From contig VNWV01000001.1 in NCBI GenBank assembly GCA_009801085.1, positions 5,208,001 to 5,272,000 on the forward strand: a DNA stretch of 64,000 bases. The letters are read 5' to 3'. Source of the stretch: Lasiodiplodia sp. COLG20. Taxonomy: Eukaryota > Ascomycota > Dothideomycetes > Botryosphaeriales > Botryosphaeriaceae. Made by a program: the position numbers and the translations under genes. The notes beneath the pieces are model-generated. The model did not search any database and had not been told where the DNA came from. It worked only from the letters and a program-made list of their open reading frames with translations. Each line of letters begins with the position of its first letter. Within the stretch, counting starts at the first letter, position 1. This document shows, in pieces, positions 53,945-64,000 of this stretch.

Positions 53945-54822
53945 GTGCTGGGCAGAACTCTTAGCGTTGTGCGGGCCGTCTTGGGGGTGACATCAGCTTT
54001 GCAAAAGTCTACCATTCACCGTCTTGTGAGACTCGAATGCCTGTCCTTGTAGGTACACTGCGGCCCTTGGGCGACGGGGCTGCGGGAGAACAGAAATGAG
54101 CAACTGTGGAGTCGGTGACGGTACCCAGCAGGGATGCAGCAGTGGCAAGGGGCTAGCTACCAAGAGATGAAACGGGCGCAGAAGCTTCCGACAAGAAGCC
54201 TTGGGTGGGATGCGAACGAACAAACGAACCCGCGTGGCACGCAGGCACCTCCCAAAGGTAGATGTAGCGCGCGATAATGAGGAGGGCTGGGGCTCCCTGA
54301 TGCGAATGACGTGCGCTAACGCCATTTGCAGAACCGCAAATGCTTCAACGCAGTGGCCGCCCAATCATGCGAAACGGGCTCCCCAGCTCGCGGAAGGCCG
54401 ACCCCCCTCCAATTTTCATTCCTTGCGGCGTGCGAGCGCGCGTGGGACGGAGGCACGGGAGCCGCCAGATCGCACAAGGGTGCATGGGTGCGCAGGCCGT
54501 CGAGTCGTGATCGACATGGCCCGAAGGGGAAGGACACCAGCATGCCGTCACGCGAGTAGCGACTGCCGGCTGCGGTGAGTGAATGCGCCAAGCTTAGTGC
54601 GGACCCTTGATCAACATATATCTTCTGGCCCACCTTCGTCCGCTCTTTCCCCCCTCGCCCTCACCTTTCACCCTCACTGCCTCTGGTCAATTGCCGGCCC
54701 GATCGTGCTCACTCTCTGCGCGCACCTGTCGGCTCGTCCTTCGCTGCGGGAGCATCTTCCGCCGTCCCTTTCCACTCATTCCACATATTATCTCACCTGC
54801 GTGGTGATCCTCATTAGCAACC
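53945..54822. other. Intergenic spacer
   Basis: Kinase 3' region and sedolisin promoter. The last 200 bases are CT-rich, as in strongly expressed fungal promoters. No gene is seen. Confidence 0.5.
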
Positions 54823-56805
54823 ATGCGCGCCGCTACTGTCTTCGCCGGACTGCTGTCCGTTGCCAGCGCCGTCAACGGTCTCAGCTTCTCTGCTGCCGAG
54901 CTCTTCGAGAAGCTGCGCGCTGTACCTGAGAACTGGATCCAAGTCGGCTCTCCCGACGCTGCCCAGAAGCTACGCTTCATGATTGCGGTCAAACAGGTAC
55001 GTGAAACAAATTTCCATATTCACCTACCTGGTGCACAAGGCATATGCCGTGCGACCTCGGCTGGCTGCGTCAATCGTCAGGCGGAATTGCGCCAGTTTCA
55101 CGTCACTTCCTTGACTCTGGCCACCCTTCACTCGAGGGACACGCGCTAATGCCATTGCTAGCCCAACCATGCTCTGTTCGAGCAGACGCTCCTGGACATT
55201 TCCACTCCGGGCTCCGCCAACTACGGCAAGCACTTGAAGCGCGATGAGCTCAAGGCCATGCTCCGCCCTGAAGCCAAGGCCACTGACTCAATTGTTGCTT
55301 GGCTCGAGGCCTCCGGCATCGAGAGCGAGGACATCGAGGATGACGGCGACTGGGTCAACTTCGTTGCCACCGTTTCGCAGGCCGAGAAGATGATGGACAC
55401 CAAGTTCAACGTCTATCGCAGCGAGATTCGCAAGAACGTTCAGAAGATTCGCACTCTCGAGTACTCGATTCCCACCGAGCTGCACGAGTTTATCAACATG
55501 ATCCAGCCCACCACGCGCTTTGCTCAGATCCGTCCTGAGAGGAGCCAAATCCTTGACAAGGAGCGTCTTATTGACGTTAACACTCTCGCTGCCGTTGACG
55601 TTGCTGCGTCGTGCAACGCTTCAATCACTCCCGATTGCCTGAAGGACCTCTACAACATCAACGGATACACGCCTAAGGCTAACAAGACCTACCTCGGCGT
55701 CTCTGGCTTCCTTGAGCAGTACGCTCGCTACGATGACCTCGCCGAGTTCACCGGCAAGTATGCACCTTACGCTAAAGACAAGAACTTTAAGTTCGGCTCT
55801 ATCAATGGTTCCACCCTTCCTCAAAACACCAACGACGACGCAACTGAAGCCAACCTGGACATCCAGTACACGGTTCCGCTGGTTTACCCGCTCGATGTGA
55901 CGTACTTCTATACTGCTGGTCGCGGCCCACTTGTCCCCGATCTCGACCAGCCAGACGTCTCCAGCAACGAGCCTTACCTTGAGTACTTCACGGAGCTGTT
56001 GAAGAAGCCTGACTCTGAGCTGCCTACTACGCTATCGACTTCGTACGGCGAGGATGAGCAGAGCGTTCCCGCTAGCTATGCTAAAACTGTCTGCGACTTG
56101 ATCGGCCAGCTCGGTGCGCGTGGTGTCTCGGTCCTCTTCTCTTCTGGTGACACCGGCCCCGGCTCTGCGTGCCAGACCAACGATGGCAAGAACACAACCC
56201 GCTTCCTCCCAATCTTCCCAGCTGCTTGCCCGTACGTCACCTCTGTCGGGGGCACCTACCAGATCGAGCCTGAGAGAGCTGTTTCTTTCTCGTCCGGTGG
56301 TTTCTCAGACCTTTGGGAGCGGCCCAGCTGGCAGGATGATGCTCTCACGAAGTACTTTGGCATTCTGGGCGACAAGTGGGACGGTCTGTACAACCCTAAC
56401 GGCCGTGGCTTCCCCGACGTTGCCGCTCAAGGCTACCGCTTCCACGTCGTTGACTCTGGAGATGAGCTTCTTATTGGTGGCACCTCTGCGTCTGCGCCGA
56501 CTTTCTCGTCCGTCGTCGCTTTGCTCAACTCTGCTCGTGTCGAAGCTGGCCAAGCTCCTCTCGGCTGGCTCAACCCCTGGCTGTACAGCACTGGCAAGAG
56601 CGCTTTGACCGACATCGTCGATGGCACGTCTACGGGCTGCACTGGAACCGACTTGTACTCCGGACTGCCCGCACCTTACGTCGAGGGCGCTGGATGGGCT
56701 GCAGTGGATGGCTGGGATCCCGTCACTGGACTGGGAACTCCCGACTTTGGTGGTCTGCTTAAGCTTGCAGTTCAGAACAGGTACGGTGGCTACCGCCAGA
56801 ACTAG
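54823..56805 (+). CDS. Secreted sedolisin (S53) tripeptidyl-peptidase
   Basis: Exons 54823-54996 and 55162-56805 (GTACGT...TAG), 605 residues. Signal peptide residues 1-19, then a pro-kumamolisin activation domain of about 180 residues with the expected HALFEQTLLDIS and SANYGKHLKRDEL turns. The catalytic Glu and Asp lie in EANLDIQY, the oxyanion Asp in SSGDTGPGS and the nucleophile in GGTSASAP. The C-terminus has the calcium-site region GWDPVTGLGTPDF. Fungal sedolisins release tripeptides from the N-terminus of proteins at acidic pH in the medium. All catalytic residues and the propeptide are intact, so a working secreted zymogen is expected. The intron of 165 bases is the longest in the window. 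Confidence 0.93.
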
Positions 56806-58566
56806 GCGGCGCGCGGTTTCTCATGACGTTACGATCATTCAGAGGGACGTTAATGAAGGGATGCAAAATATTCTTATAGACAGGAATTGAATGGAATCCT
56901 GTCCACATCGCCGGAGAATGTAATTGCTGTGAGGTGAAGTGAAAATTTATATGGGTGGGTAATGATGAAGTCGCCATCAATTGAAGTCTTAACCCACGCA
57001 TGGTAGACAAACATCTGCAATGTCATTTGCATCTACTGAAGAATCAATTGCCCAGAATCCATAAGCTTACCAGCCTTGACTGAATCATTAGTGGGTCATA
57101 ACATCCAGCGCGTCCATTTTGCAATAAGCGCAGGATTTTGTCAGCGCTACCCACACTGCCTCGTTCTCTTTGCATTTCACATGTGGACGTTTTGGGCTCA
57201 CTTCTGCCGTTGAGTGATTATCCTATCGGAAATGGCGGAGCACTCTGAAAAATAACTCTGCCCCAGGGCAAGAAAGACAGGTACCGCCATTGTTAGCTTA
57301 CCAGCTCGCTTTCGTGCACGCTCCTACGCGGGCATCATGCATGCTGCAGAGCCCGGCCGTTAGCGGCGGTGAGTGGCGGGGTACGGCCGTCTCGGCAAAC
57401 AGACGTGCCGTTCTTCTCTTTGCTTGTCAAAAGCTTGGACTCCGTGCGAGCACCCTGGCGCGTCATCATCACGCTTCTTCGCCTCTATCGATCCTCCACC
57501 CCGGCGCGCCCGAGGGGGCGTAATATGGAGATTTCCGGGTTCGCGAACCATCGATAAGAGCCAGCGCTTTTCAGGTACCTGACGGCCGCCTCGGTTCGGT
57601 GCTGGGGTTGAATCGCATGGGTGTGTGTTTCTTTGGAGCTGCTTGTTTGGGAATGGTCTTATCGGGACCGCGCTGTGTGGGGCAAAACGAGCTCCGGACT
57701 CGCTCGTGTGGAGAAAGGACACGGCTGAGGCTCAGGGACCGCGCTGTGGCAATGGCGACCGGCCGGGAAGACGCGATTGAATTGGCAGATTGGATGGGAG
57801 CAGCGGTAGCCGCCGGCGGGCGCAGAGTGGTGCGAGACGCGTCGGTGTTCGCTCTTCGTGATATTCTCGTGTCACGTCTACGGCACAGGTAGTTGGGTTT
57901 GCTGATTCGGGCAGGAGGTCGTGTCACGCCGCGCGCGCTGTGAAGCCGGCGAATCCTGCGAACGCGCGGGAATGCACACGAGTCGGATGAAATATACGAA
58001 ATTGGCTGTCGTGTTTCCGTTCGGCGCTCTGCCTAGGTACTTGCAAGATGCCTGCTCTGTTTCCTGGATGTTGGGTCTTTAGTTATGCAAGGACTTTGAA
58101 ACCGAAACGCTGCGTAGCGCCCTGCTCTTTTGCCCTTAGCTACTAAAACACATCGAATGGGCTGATCACTCGTCTGCATTTTCTAGAACGATGCGGGAGC
58201 TTATCTTTTTGCGTAGGTGCGTCATTTCTGTACGTCAGTCGAGCCGCCTACCTCCGAGACAGATTAAGCATGCCACGGCCGCCAATTGGGCTGCCGCCGG
58301 GCTTGAGGTGGGCGATGGCTTAGACAAGCTGTTCCAAGCTACTTGCCCGAGAAGGCTAAGCCTTTTTCCCGATCCTTGTCTCTGCGTAAATAATGTGGTC
58401 TCTCTACCGGAGCACCGTGCGGGATAGGCAGGCACGACACGACACGGCCTTCTTTTCTTCTCGTCACCTTCGACGCGACTCCTCTCCCTTCAGCAACCTT
58501 CGTTTGCGACCGCCGTTTTCAGTCACTCGTTGAACTGGCACAAAGTGTCCAAGACTGTTTCGAAAC
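56806..58566. other. Largest intergenic region
   Basis: 1.76 kb between two plus-strand protease genes. Several frames exist on both strands in 57360-57900, but none has a supported ATG, splice pattern or domain. No transposon or tRNA is seen. Confidence 0.45.
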
Positions 58567-60463
58567 ATGCGTGTTGCCGCCTTCCTTAGCGCGTGCGCGC
58601 TCGCTGCCTCGTCGGTCATCGTTGAAGCCAGGTCTGCGCAGTATGCGGGCAAGAGGGTGCCTGAGATGCCGCGCCCGCGTCGCGGAGATCTGCTGAGGAA
58701 GCCCTCGGCCACTGTCGAAAAGCGCGCCGCAGACTACATCATTCCTCAGAATGCCAACACTACTAGTGAGTCTGCGCCTGAAAGCTCCACCAAGGCTGCA
58801 GCGCATGCTGACATCTTTCTCTAGAGTTTGCGGTCAATGGCTCGGCCATTCCTGAGGTCGATTTCGACGTTGGAGAGTCTTACGCTGGCCTGCTCCCGAT
58901 TTCGGACAAGGCAAACGAGACGAGCGAGCTGTACTTCTGGTTCTTCCCCTCTGAGAACGCCGATGCCACCGAGGAGATCGTCATTTGGCTCAATGGTGAG
59001 GCTGAACACCAAAAGACAAAAGAAATATGAATCTGACGTGATCTGTCCAGGCGGCCCCGGATGCTCGTCTCTTGAGGGCTTCTTCCAGGAGAACGGCCCT
59101 GTTCTATGGCAATATGGCACGTACAAGCCTGTGAAGAACCCCTGGACCTGGGTCAACCTGACCAACATGGTTTGGATTGAGCAACCAGTTGGTACCGGCT
59201 TCACCCAGGGCACTCCCACCGCGACCAACGAGGAGGAAGCCGCTGCTCAGTTCCTTGGTTTCTGGAAGAACTTCGTTGACACCTTCGGTCTGCACGGCCG
59301 CAAGGTGTACATTGCTGGCGAGTCGTACGCTGGCTACTACGTTCCCTACATCACCGTACGCTACCATCTCCGCAAGTTGTTTGATTATTTGTTGTCTGAC
59401 CTTATCTGCAGGATGCTATGCTCAACAAGAACGACTCGACGTACTACGACGCTCAGGCCTTCCTCATCTACGATCCTAGCACTTCGTACGACGTTGTCCA
59501 GCAGCAAATCCCTGCCGTTCCTTTCGTTGACTACTGGGCACCGCTGTTCAACCTTAACGAGACCTTCACTAATGACATCCACGAGCGTGCTGATGAGTGC
59601 GGTTACACCGACTTCTTCAACACTTACCTCACTTTCCCTCCCACTGGTCCTTTGCCCACTCCGCCCGAAGTCGGTGCCGGCTGTGACCTGTGGGACGACA
59701 TCTACTACGCCGTCAGCGCCGTGAACCCGTGCTTCGACATCTACCAAGTCGCGACCACTTGCCCCCTGCTCTGGGACGTGCTCGGCTTCCCCGGCTCCTT
59801 CGACTACATCCCCGAGGGCACCGGCGTCTACTTCAACCGCACCGACGTCCAGAAGGCCATCAACGCCCCCATCCAGGAGTGGGCCGAGTGCTCCAACGGC
59901 GTGCTCGACACTGACACATCGCCGCCCTCCGGCCTCTCCATCCTGCCCAGCGTCATCGAGCGCACCAACGGCCGCTCCATCATCGCCCATGGCAACCTGG
60001 ACTTCATCCTCATCGCCAACGGCACCCTGCTGATGATCCAGAACATGACCTGGGGCGGCGCCCAGGGCTTCCAGACCGCCCCCACCGAGCCTTTCTTCGT
60101 TCCGTACCACGAGGACGTTTCGTTGAGCACTCTCGCTGCGTCGGGTATCATGGGCACCGCGCACACCGAGCGTGGCTTGACTTGGGTCGAGGTTGCTATG
60201 TCTGGCCACATGGGTAAGTTTCGCTCCATATCCGAGACAGGAAAAAGTTGCTCTTGATGCTAACAAACACTTTAGTCCCGCAATACCAACCTTCGGCTGC
60301 TTACCGCCAGCTCGAGTTCCTGCTGGGCCGCATCGACAGCCTGAACGAGCGCAGCGATTTCACCACCCAGTCGGGTGACTTTGGCAACAACTTCAACTTC
60401 ACCAGCGCCAACGCAACGCTAAAGATGTCGAAGAAGCAGATGGGTTTCGAGTGGACTATGTGA
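58567..60463 (+). CDS. Serine carboxypeptidase (S10), secreted, with Kex2-type propeptide site
   Basis: Exons 58567-58765, 58825-58995, 59051-59355, 59412-60213 and 60276-60463, 554 residues. A signal peptide (about residues 1-21) and a short basic propeptide end at EKRAADY, a likely Kex2 dibasic site near residue 53. The oxyanion hole NGGPGCSS, nucleophile GESYAGYY, Asp in HGNLDFIL and His in MSGHMVPQYQP make up the full triad. Asn-x-Ser/Thr sites are numerous. The enzyme removes C-terminal amino acids at acidic pH. It is more like the secreted fungal group than vacuolar CPY, since the long CPY propeptide is absent. It lies downstream of the sedolisin on the same strand. Confidence 0.92.
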
Positions 60464-60770
60464 ATGATAGGCATCTAATGTTTCTTTCAGCAATGTTTGC
60501 TGTAAATTAGAGATGAACGTTTCGTTATATGAAGGCCGATTCTAACGGCAACTTATTTTTCTCGCGTTTGTACTTGATATGAGGCTGTGGTGATGACGTG
60601 ATTAGCGCCGGAACTTATGTTTCGGGCCTTTGTTGCCTGCTTCCTTGGAACGGTGTTTTGACCTAAATTGACGTCAACAAGATCTCTATAAGCAAAGAGC
60701 AGGGTCAACTCGACCCGGGACAGCGGTACCCCCCCCATAACGAACAACAGCAACAGCCAACCAACCAACC
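60464..60770. other. Intergenic spacer
   Basis: Carboxypeptidase 3' region and GGCT-like promoter, ending in a CCAACCAACC leader. Nothing else seen. Confidence 0.5.
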
Positions 60771-61505
60771 ATGCCAGCCTTACGTGACCCCGACCTCGGC
60801 GACGACACCGCAGCCGCGGGCCCCACGTCGTCCACGCGACGACCCACCCTCTACTTCGCCTACGGCAGCAACCTCTGGCTCGCGCAGATGCGCCGCCGCT
60901 GCCCATCGTCCGTCTACCTGGGCGTCGCGCGCTTGCGCAGCAACGGCAGCAGCCGCTGGCGCTGGGTCATCAACGAGCGCGGCTACGCCAACGTCGTAGA
61001 GATCCCCACCTCCTCTTTTGTCGCCACGGCGCACGAGGGGCAGGAGCAAGAGAAGGACGGAGACGGGGACGAGGACGACGAAAACGACGTCGTCTACGGC
61101 ATCGTGTACGCGCTCCCGCCCCCGCCCTCGGCCGACGAGGAGTCGCTCGACGCCGCCGAGGGCGTGCCGGTCGCGTACGGCAAGGAGTATCACGCCGTCG
61201 ACTTTTGGCCGTGTGCGCAGAAGTCGCCGCCTCCACCTCCTGTGATAGCCGGAGGGGAGGAGGAGGCGGGCCCGGAGGTGGAGGTGGTGTCGCCGGCGGA
61301 GCTGTTCGTCGACGTGGCGAGCGAATCAGCGCCGCAGCGGGTCGAGGGCGTGCTGGTGTACGTGGATAGGCTGCGGACGGCGGAGGGCGTGCCGAAGAAG
61401 GAGTATGTGGGCAGGATGAACGAGGCTGTGAGGGATGCGCTGGCGTTGGGGGTGCCGCGGGGGTGGGTGGAGAGGTGCGTGAGGAGGTTTATACCCGCTG
61501 AGTGA
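60771..61505 (+). CDS. Gamma-glutamylcyclotransferase-like protein
   Basis: Single exon, 244 residues. The fold is recognised by YFAYGSNLW (residues about 28-36), the classic substrate-binding loop of the GGCT family, followed by RLRSNGSSRWRWVINERGYANV and a catalytic glutamate in LDAAEGVPVAYGK. Two acidic or glycine/proline-rich inserts (about residues 90-115 and 150-170) enlarge it compared with human GGCT (188 residues). The family converts gamma-glutamyl-amino acids to 5-oxoproline. A role in glutathione turnover would complement the Dug1 dipeptidase 18 kb away, but the YGSNL fold also serves AIG2-like proteins with other activities. No targeting signal is seen, so cytosolic. Confidence 0.82.
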   Translation: MPALRDPDLGDDTAAAGPTSSTRRPTLYFAYGSNLWLAQMRRRCPSSVYLGVARLRSNGSSRWRWVINERGYANVVEIPTSSFVATAHEGQEQEKDGDGDEDDENDVVYGIVYALPPPPSADEESLDAAEGVPVAYGKEYHAVDFWPCAQKSPPPPPVIAGGEEEAGPEVEVVSPAELFVDVASESAPQRVEGVLVYVDRLRTAEGVPKKEYVGRMNEAVRDALALGVPRGWVERCVRRFIPAE

Positions 61506-62048
61506 GAATGTGTGTAGGTTTGAGAGTGGAAAGTTACTGGAGAATGTTCGAATATAGCTGTGAGAATGCTTTTTGTTGAAAAGGATTCTCTGAGAGGGTG
61601 GAATGACGTTAATAGAAGCGCACGTTAGACACGGGTGGTGGCTTTTTGTGGCGCACCAAGTTAAGCTTGAATGTACATAGAGATCGAACAAACTTTCACT
61701 TTCTTGCATTTGTGGAGTGGACAGGAAACTCAAAGTTAGAGCTTATTTGTTGCTTGTTTCGGAAATCTGCGGGTAGTTTTGGAGCGGTTTGGGTCGAATC
61801 TTACGATGCGCCGCAACAATCTGGGAATCCGTAGGCAGTTATCAAGTACATCAAATTGAGCACTCTGTACCGTGGCGCGAACTTGTTCTACCGTGCAAAG
61901 ATAGAATTGAAAAATCATATTGTATGCTGAATAGCAGAAAGACGTAACGCTATGTTCGTACCATCATTACCATTCCACACTCGTCATTATGATCGGGAAC
62001 TCCTCGATCCCATCAATTTATTCCTACAGCGCGATTAAAACACTCGAT
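61506..62048. other. Intergenic spacer between convergent genes
   Basis: 3' regions of the GGCT-like gene (plus) and the aspartic protease (minus). AT-rich, no gene seen. Confidence 0.5.
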
Positions 62049-63550
62049 TTACGAGGAGCCCGAAGGAACGGAGACGTTCTGCTCCTTCTCCTTGCGCTGC
62101 ACGGCACCGAACCGCTTGTTGCCCTGGTCGAAGATCTGCGAAGTGGAGCGTCAGCACTTCAAATCTACTTTTTCTACGCCGTCGTTTCTCAAACAGCACC
62201 TGCGGCCCGGATATGTATTGGAACTTACAGCATAGATGCCCTTCAAAAAGGTATCACCAAGGATATCGAACGTCATATCGCCTCTGCTCTGAATGCCTCC
62301 GTAAACGAAACCGTTTCCGGCGTCGGCAAAGGCCAGGTCCTCCTTCTGGACGACGAACAGCTTTTCGCCGACGGCAAAGGAGACCTCGGGAAGTTGGTCG
62401 GCGGTGACGGAGCTGGGGAAGACGTAGCCCTGGTTCTGGCTGTCGTACTTGGCACCGGGGATGGCCTTGTAGATGGCGTCGACGACATCGTCGGCGACAA
62501 GGGCGAGCGTGGTGCCTGTGTCAGCGATGGCCGTGTTTCCGGAGCGCTGGATGGTCTGGCCGTTGACCGAGGCGGAGGCGCTGGTGAACTGCCAGAATCC
62601 CTGGGAGTTGTCGATGTCGACGTAGAATGGGGCGTCGACGCCGGCGGCCTTGAGCACGTCCTGGTCGATGTAGCCGAATGTGTAGAAGGACTCACCCTTG
62701 TCGGCCTCGCTGGTGTCCTTGGTGCTACCCAGGTAGGCGGTGAAGAGCTCAGCGTCCTTGGGGATGTCCTCCTGTGCGATCATGTTCTCGACGGGCGTAT
62801 TGACAGCCTGAGGCTTCACCGTGTTGATGCTGCCCCAGGCCAGGCCGAGCAGGCCATCGCCCTCGCCCTGAACGAACTGGTCCGACAACTTGCTGGCCAG
62901 CTCGATCGCCTGGTTCTCCACCTTCAGGCCGCCCAAGTCAACGGTATCGGTGCCGACATCGCCCGAGGCCGACGACTGGTCACCGTACTGAATCTGCCAG
63001 GTGCTGCCGTCGGACTTCTTGAAGGTGCTCGACTTGGACGGGTCGAAGATGGCGTGGTTGGATGACTTGCCCTGGGACTGCACATTCGCCGGCAAGCTTG
63101 TCGACCACACCCACAGGTCGGCCGAGCCGGTGTCAAAGTCGAGGCGCAGCTTCTGGGCTGGGGTGCCGATGCCCACCTCGCACAGGTAGAGCGAGTCGTT
63201 CTGGATGTCCTCGGCCGGCACGTCGCCCGTGTCGCTGCTGCCCGAGTCGGCAGCAACGGCGAGCCTCTTCTGCAGAACGTGCTTCTGCACACGCGCGTGT
63301 CCGCCCAGCGCCTTGCCTGGGCCGAATTTGCCCTGCTGGTGGATCCTGTTCGTGACAAGGTACGGGCCCTCTCTGGTGGGACCGATGCCGTCTGGTGCAC
63401 GTTAGCGATGGGAGAGAAGCGGGTGGGGTGATAGAGTCTCAACTGAGTGGACATACACTTGTGCAGGGCGTAGGCGTACGACTTCAAGCCGTTGGCCTTG
63501 TACTTCTTGTTTGTGATGATGGGGATGCGGGTGAAGTTCCTGGTCGCCAT
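62049..63550 (-). CDS. Pepsin-family aspartic protease
   Basis: Exons 63550-63457, 63391-62229 and 62135-62049, 447 residues. Both catalytic aspartates are present (DFDTGSADLW and ADTGTTLALV). A propeptide-like N-terminus (RIPIITNKKY, SYAYALHKYG) precedes the mature enzyme, which starts near residue 95. The flap region IQYGDQSSASG and C-terminal GDTFLKGIYA|IFDQGNKRFGA are standard. The ATG at 63550 has a strong context (CAACCATGG) and fits relatives that start directly with the propeptide, but the same frame is open to an ATG at 63691 that would add a 47-residue hydrophobic leader. With the short form the protein has no signal peptide, with the long form it would be secreted or membrane-anchored. 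Activity is expected either way. Confidence 0.88.
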
Positions 63551-64000
63551 GGTTGCTGTTTGGTGCTGTGTGTTGAGTATGTGTGGCAGGCCTTCAGACA
63601 AACGGGATATGCTGAAGACTGAATTGTGGAAGAAGTAGAGTGAGAAGCAAGAGAGAATGAGGCCAGCGGCAAGTTGGAGCAGGCGGTGCATGTTTAAGTA
63701 GGCGGGGGCGCTCCAACTGGCAAGCACGACCTTAACTATTCGTGATTGCTACCTTGTAGGGATCTGGCGTGCGTGTCTGCCCCCCATGACGCAAGAAAAG
63801 GTCAAGCTTCAGCGACAGTGCCACGCCGCGAATCAAGCCTTCTGGGCGAAGCCCTGCATTGACCCACGATCCACCACAGCACAAATCATCTCACAACCGG
63901 AGCAGATCGGCGTTGACCGGTGGCGTGTCCGAGGCAGCCTGTCACAGGCCCCAGGTGAGCTGAAACAGCCTCATGAACGACAACGTGTTGTGTTTGTGGG
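63551..64000. other. Upstream region of the aspartic protease gene
   Basis: Contains the promoter or, up to 63691, a possible N-terminal extension of the protease. No other gene is visible before the window edge. Confidence 0.5.

Noticed and set aside
56806..58566. Possible gene near 57360-57900
   Set aside because: Frames on both strands overlap, starts are mostly non-ATG and no domain or signal peptide is convincing.
59385..60266. 293-residue minus-strand open frame
   Set aside because: Antisense to carboxypeptidase exon 4.
61989..63065. 358-residue plus-strand open frame
   Set aside because: Antisense to the aspartic protease, whose catalytic motifs and introns are clear.
1..64000. tRNA, rRNA, CRISPR arrays and transposons
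   Set aside because: No cloverleaf with a GTTCGA-type arm, no evenly spaced direct repeats and no transposase or reverse-transcriptase motifs were noticed by eye; a covariance-model search would be needed to exclude tRNAs firmly.

Overview
The window is nuclear DNA of a filamentous ascomycete (Pezizomycotina). Most genes are split by short introns of roughly 45 to 100 bases with GTRNGT-type donors and CTRAC/CTGAC-type branch sites, intergenic gaps are 0.2 to 1.8 kb, both strands carry genes without operons, and the gene families are typical of moulds: GH71 glucanase, sedolisin, NRPS-like adenylation protein, fungal mL58, CFW-hypersensitive-type small protein. The order or genus cannot be fixed by reading alone. 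I reconstructed 29 protein-coding genes (one cut by the left edge) and resolved splice junctions base by base so that reading phase closes across every intron. I saw no rRNA, tRNA, transposase or CRISPR array.

Layout. 1-7.4 kb: an NBR1-type selective autophagy receptor (left edge), a membrane-anchored prolyl 4-hydroxylase-like oxygenase, a secreted SGNH/CE16-type esterase, an F-box-like protein. 7.9-12.4 kb: a tautomerase of the cis-CaaD type, a metallo-beta-lactamase-fold hydrolase and a short MetE C-terminal-domain protein. 13-26.7 kb: an accessory-looking block with a stand-alone NRPS-like adenylation protein, an amino-acid permease (containing a 5-base microexon), a sugar-porter-type MFS transporter, a phytanoyl-CoA-dioxygenase-family enzyme, a pyruvate-decarboxylase-type ThDP enzyme and a cytochrome P450. 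The last three are consecutive on the minus strand. This could be a small metabolite cluster without a PKS or full NRPS.

26.7-28.5 kb is a gene-poor gap. 28.5-34.9 kb: an ABHD5/Cld1-type hydrolase, a 65-residue secreted protein with eight cysteines (effector-like), a DysF/Pex24-type protein, and a small CFW-hypersensitive-type protein transcribed divergently from it. 35.7-43.9 kb: GH71 alpha-1,3-glucanase, replication licensing factor Cdt1, a Dug1 Cys-Gly dipeptidase with a probable mitochondrial presequence and a second internal start, and mitoribosomal mL58. 44.6-48.3 kb: two tandem coiled-coil proteins that share an undescribed C-terminal domain. 48.8-63.6 kb: a secreted amidase, a CDK-family kinase, and a run rich in peptide-degrading enzymes (sedolisin, serine carboxypeptidase, gamma-glutamylcyclotransferase-like protein, aspartic protease).

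Functional links that can be argued: Dug1 and the GGCT-like protein both act on glutathione or its fragments; the sedolisin, carboxypeptidase, aspartic protease and dipeptidase together cover endo- to dipeptide steps of protein breakdown; the permease, ThDP enzyme, P450 and PhyH dioxygenase fit conversion of an imported amino-acid skeleton, which is inference from co-location only.
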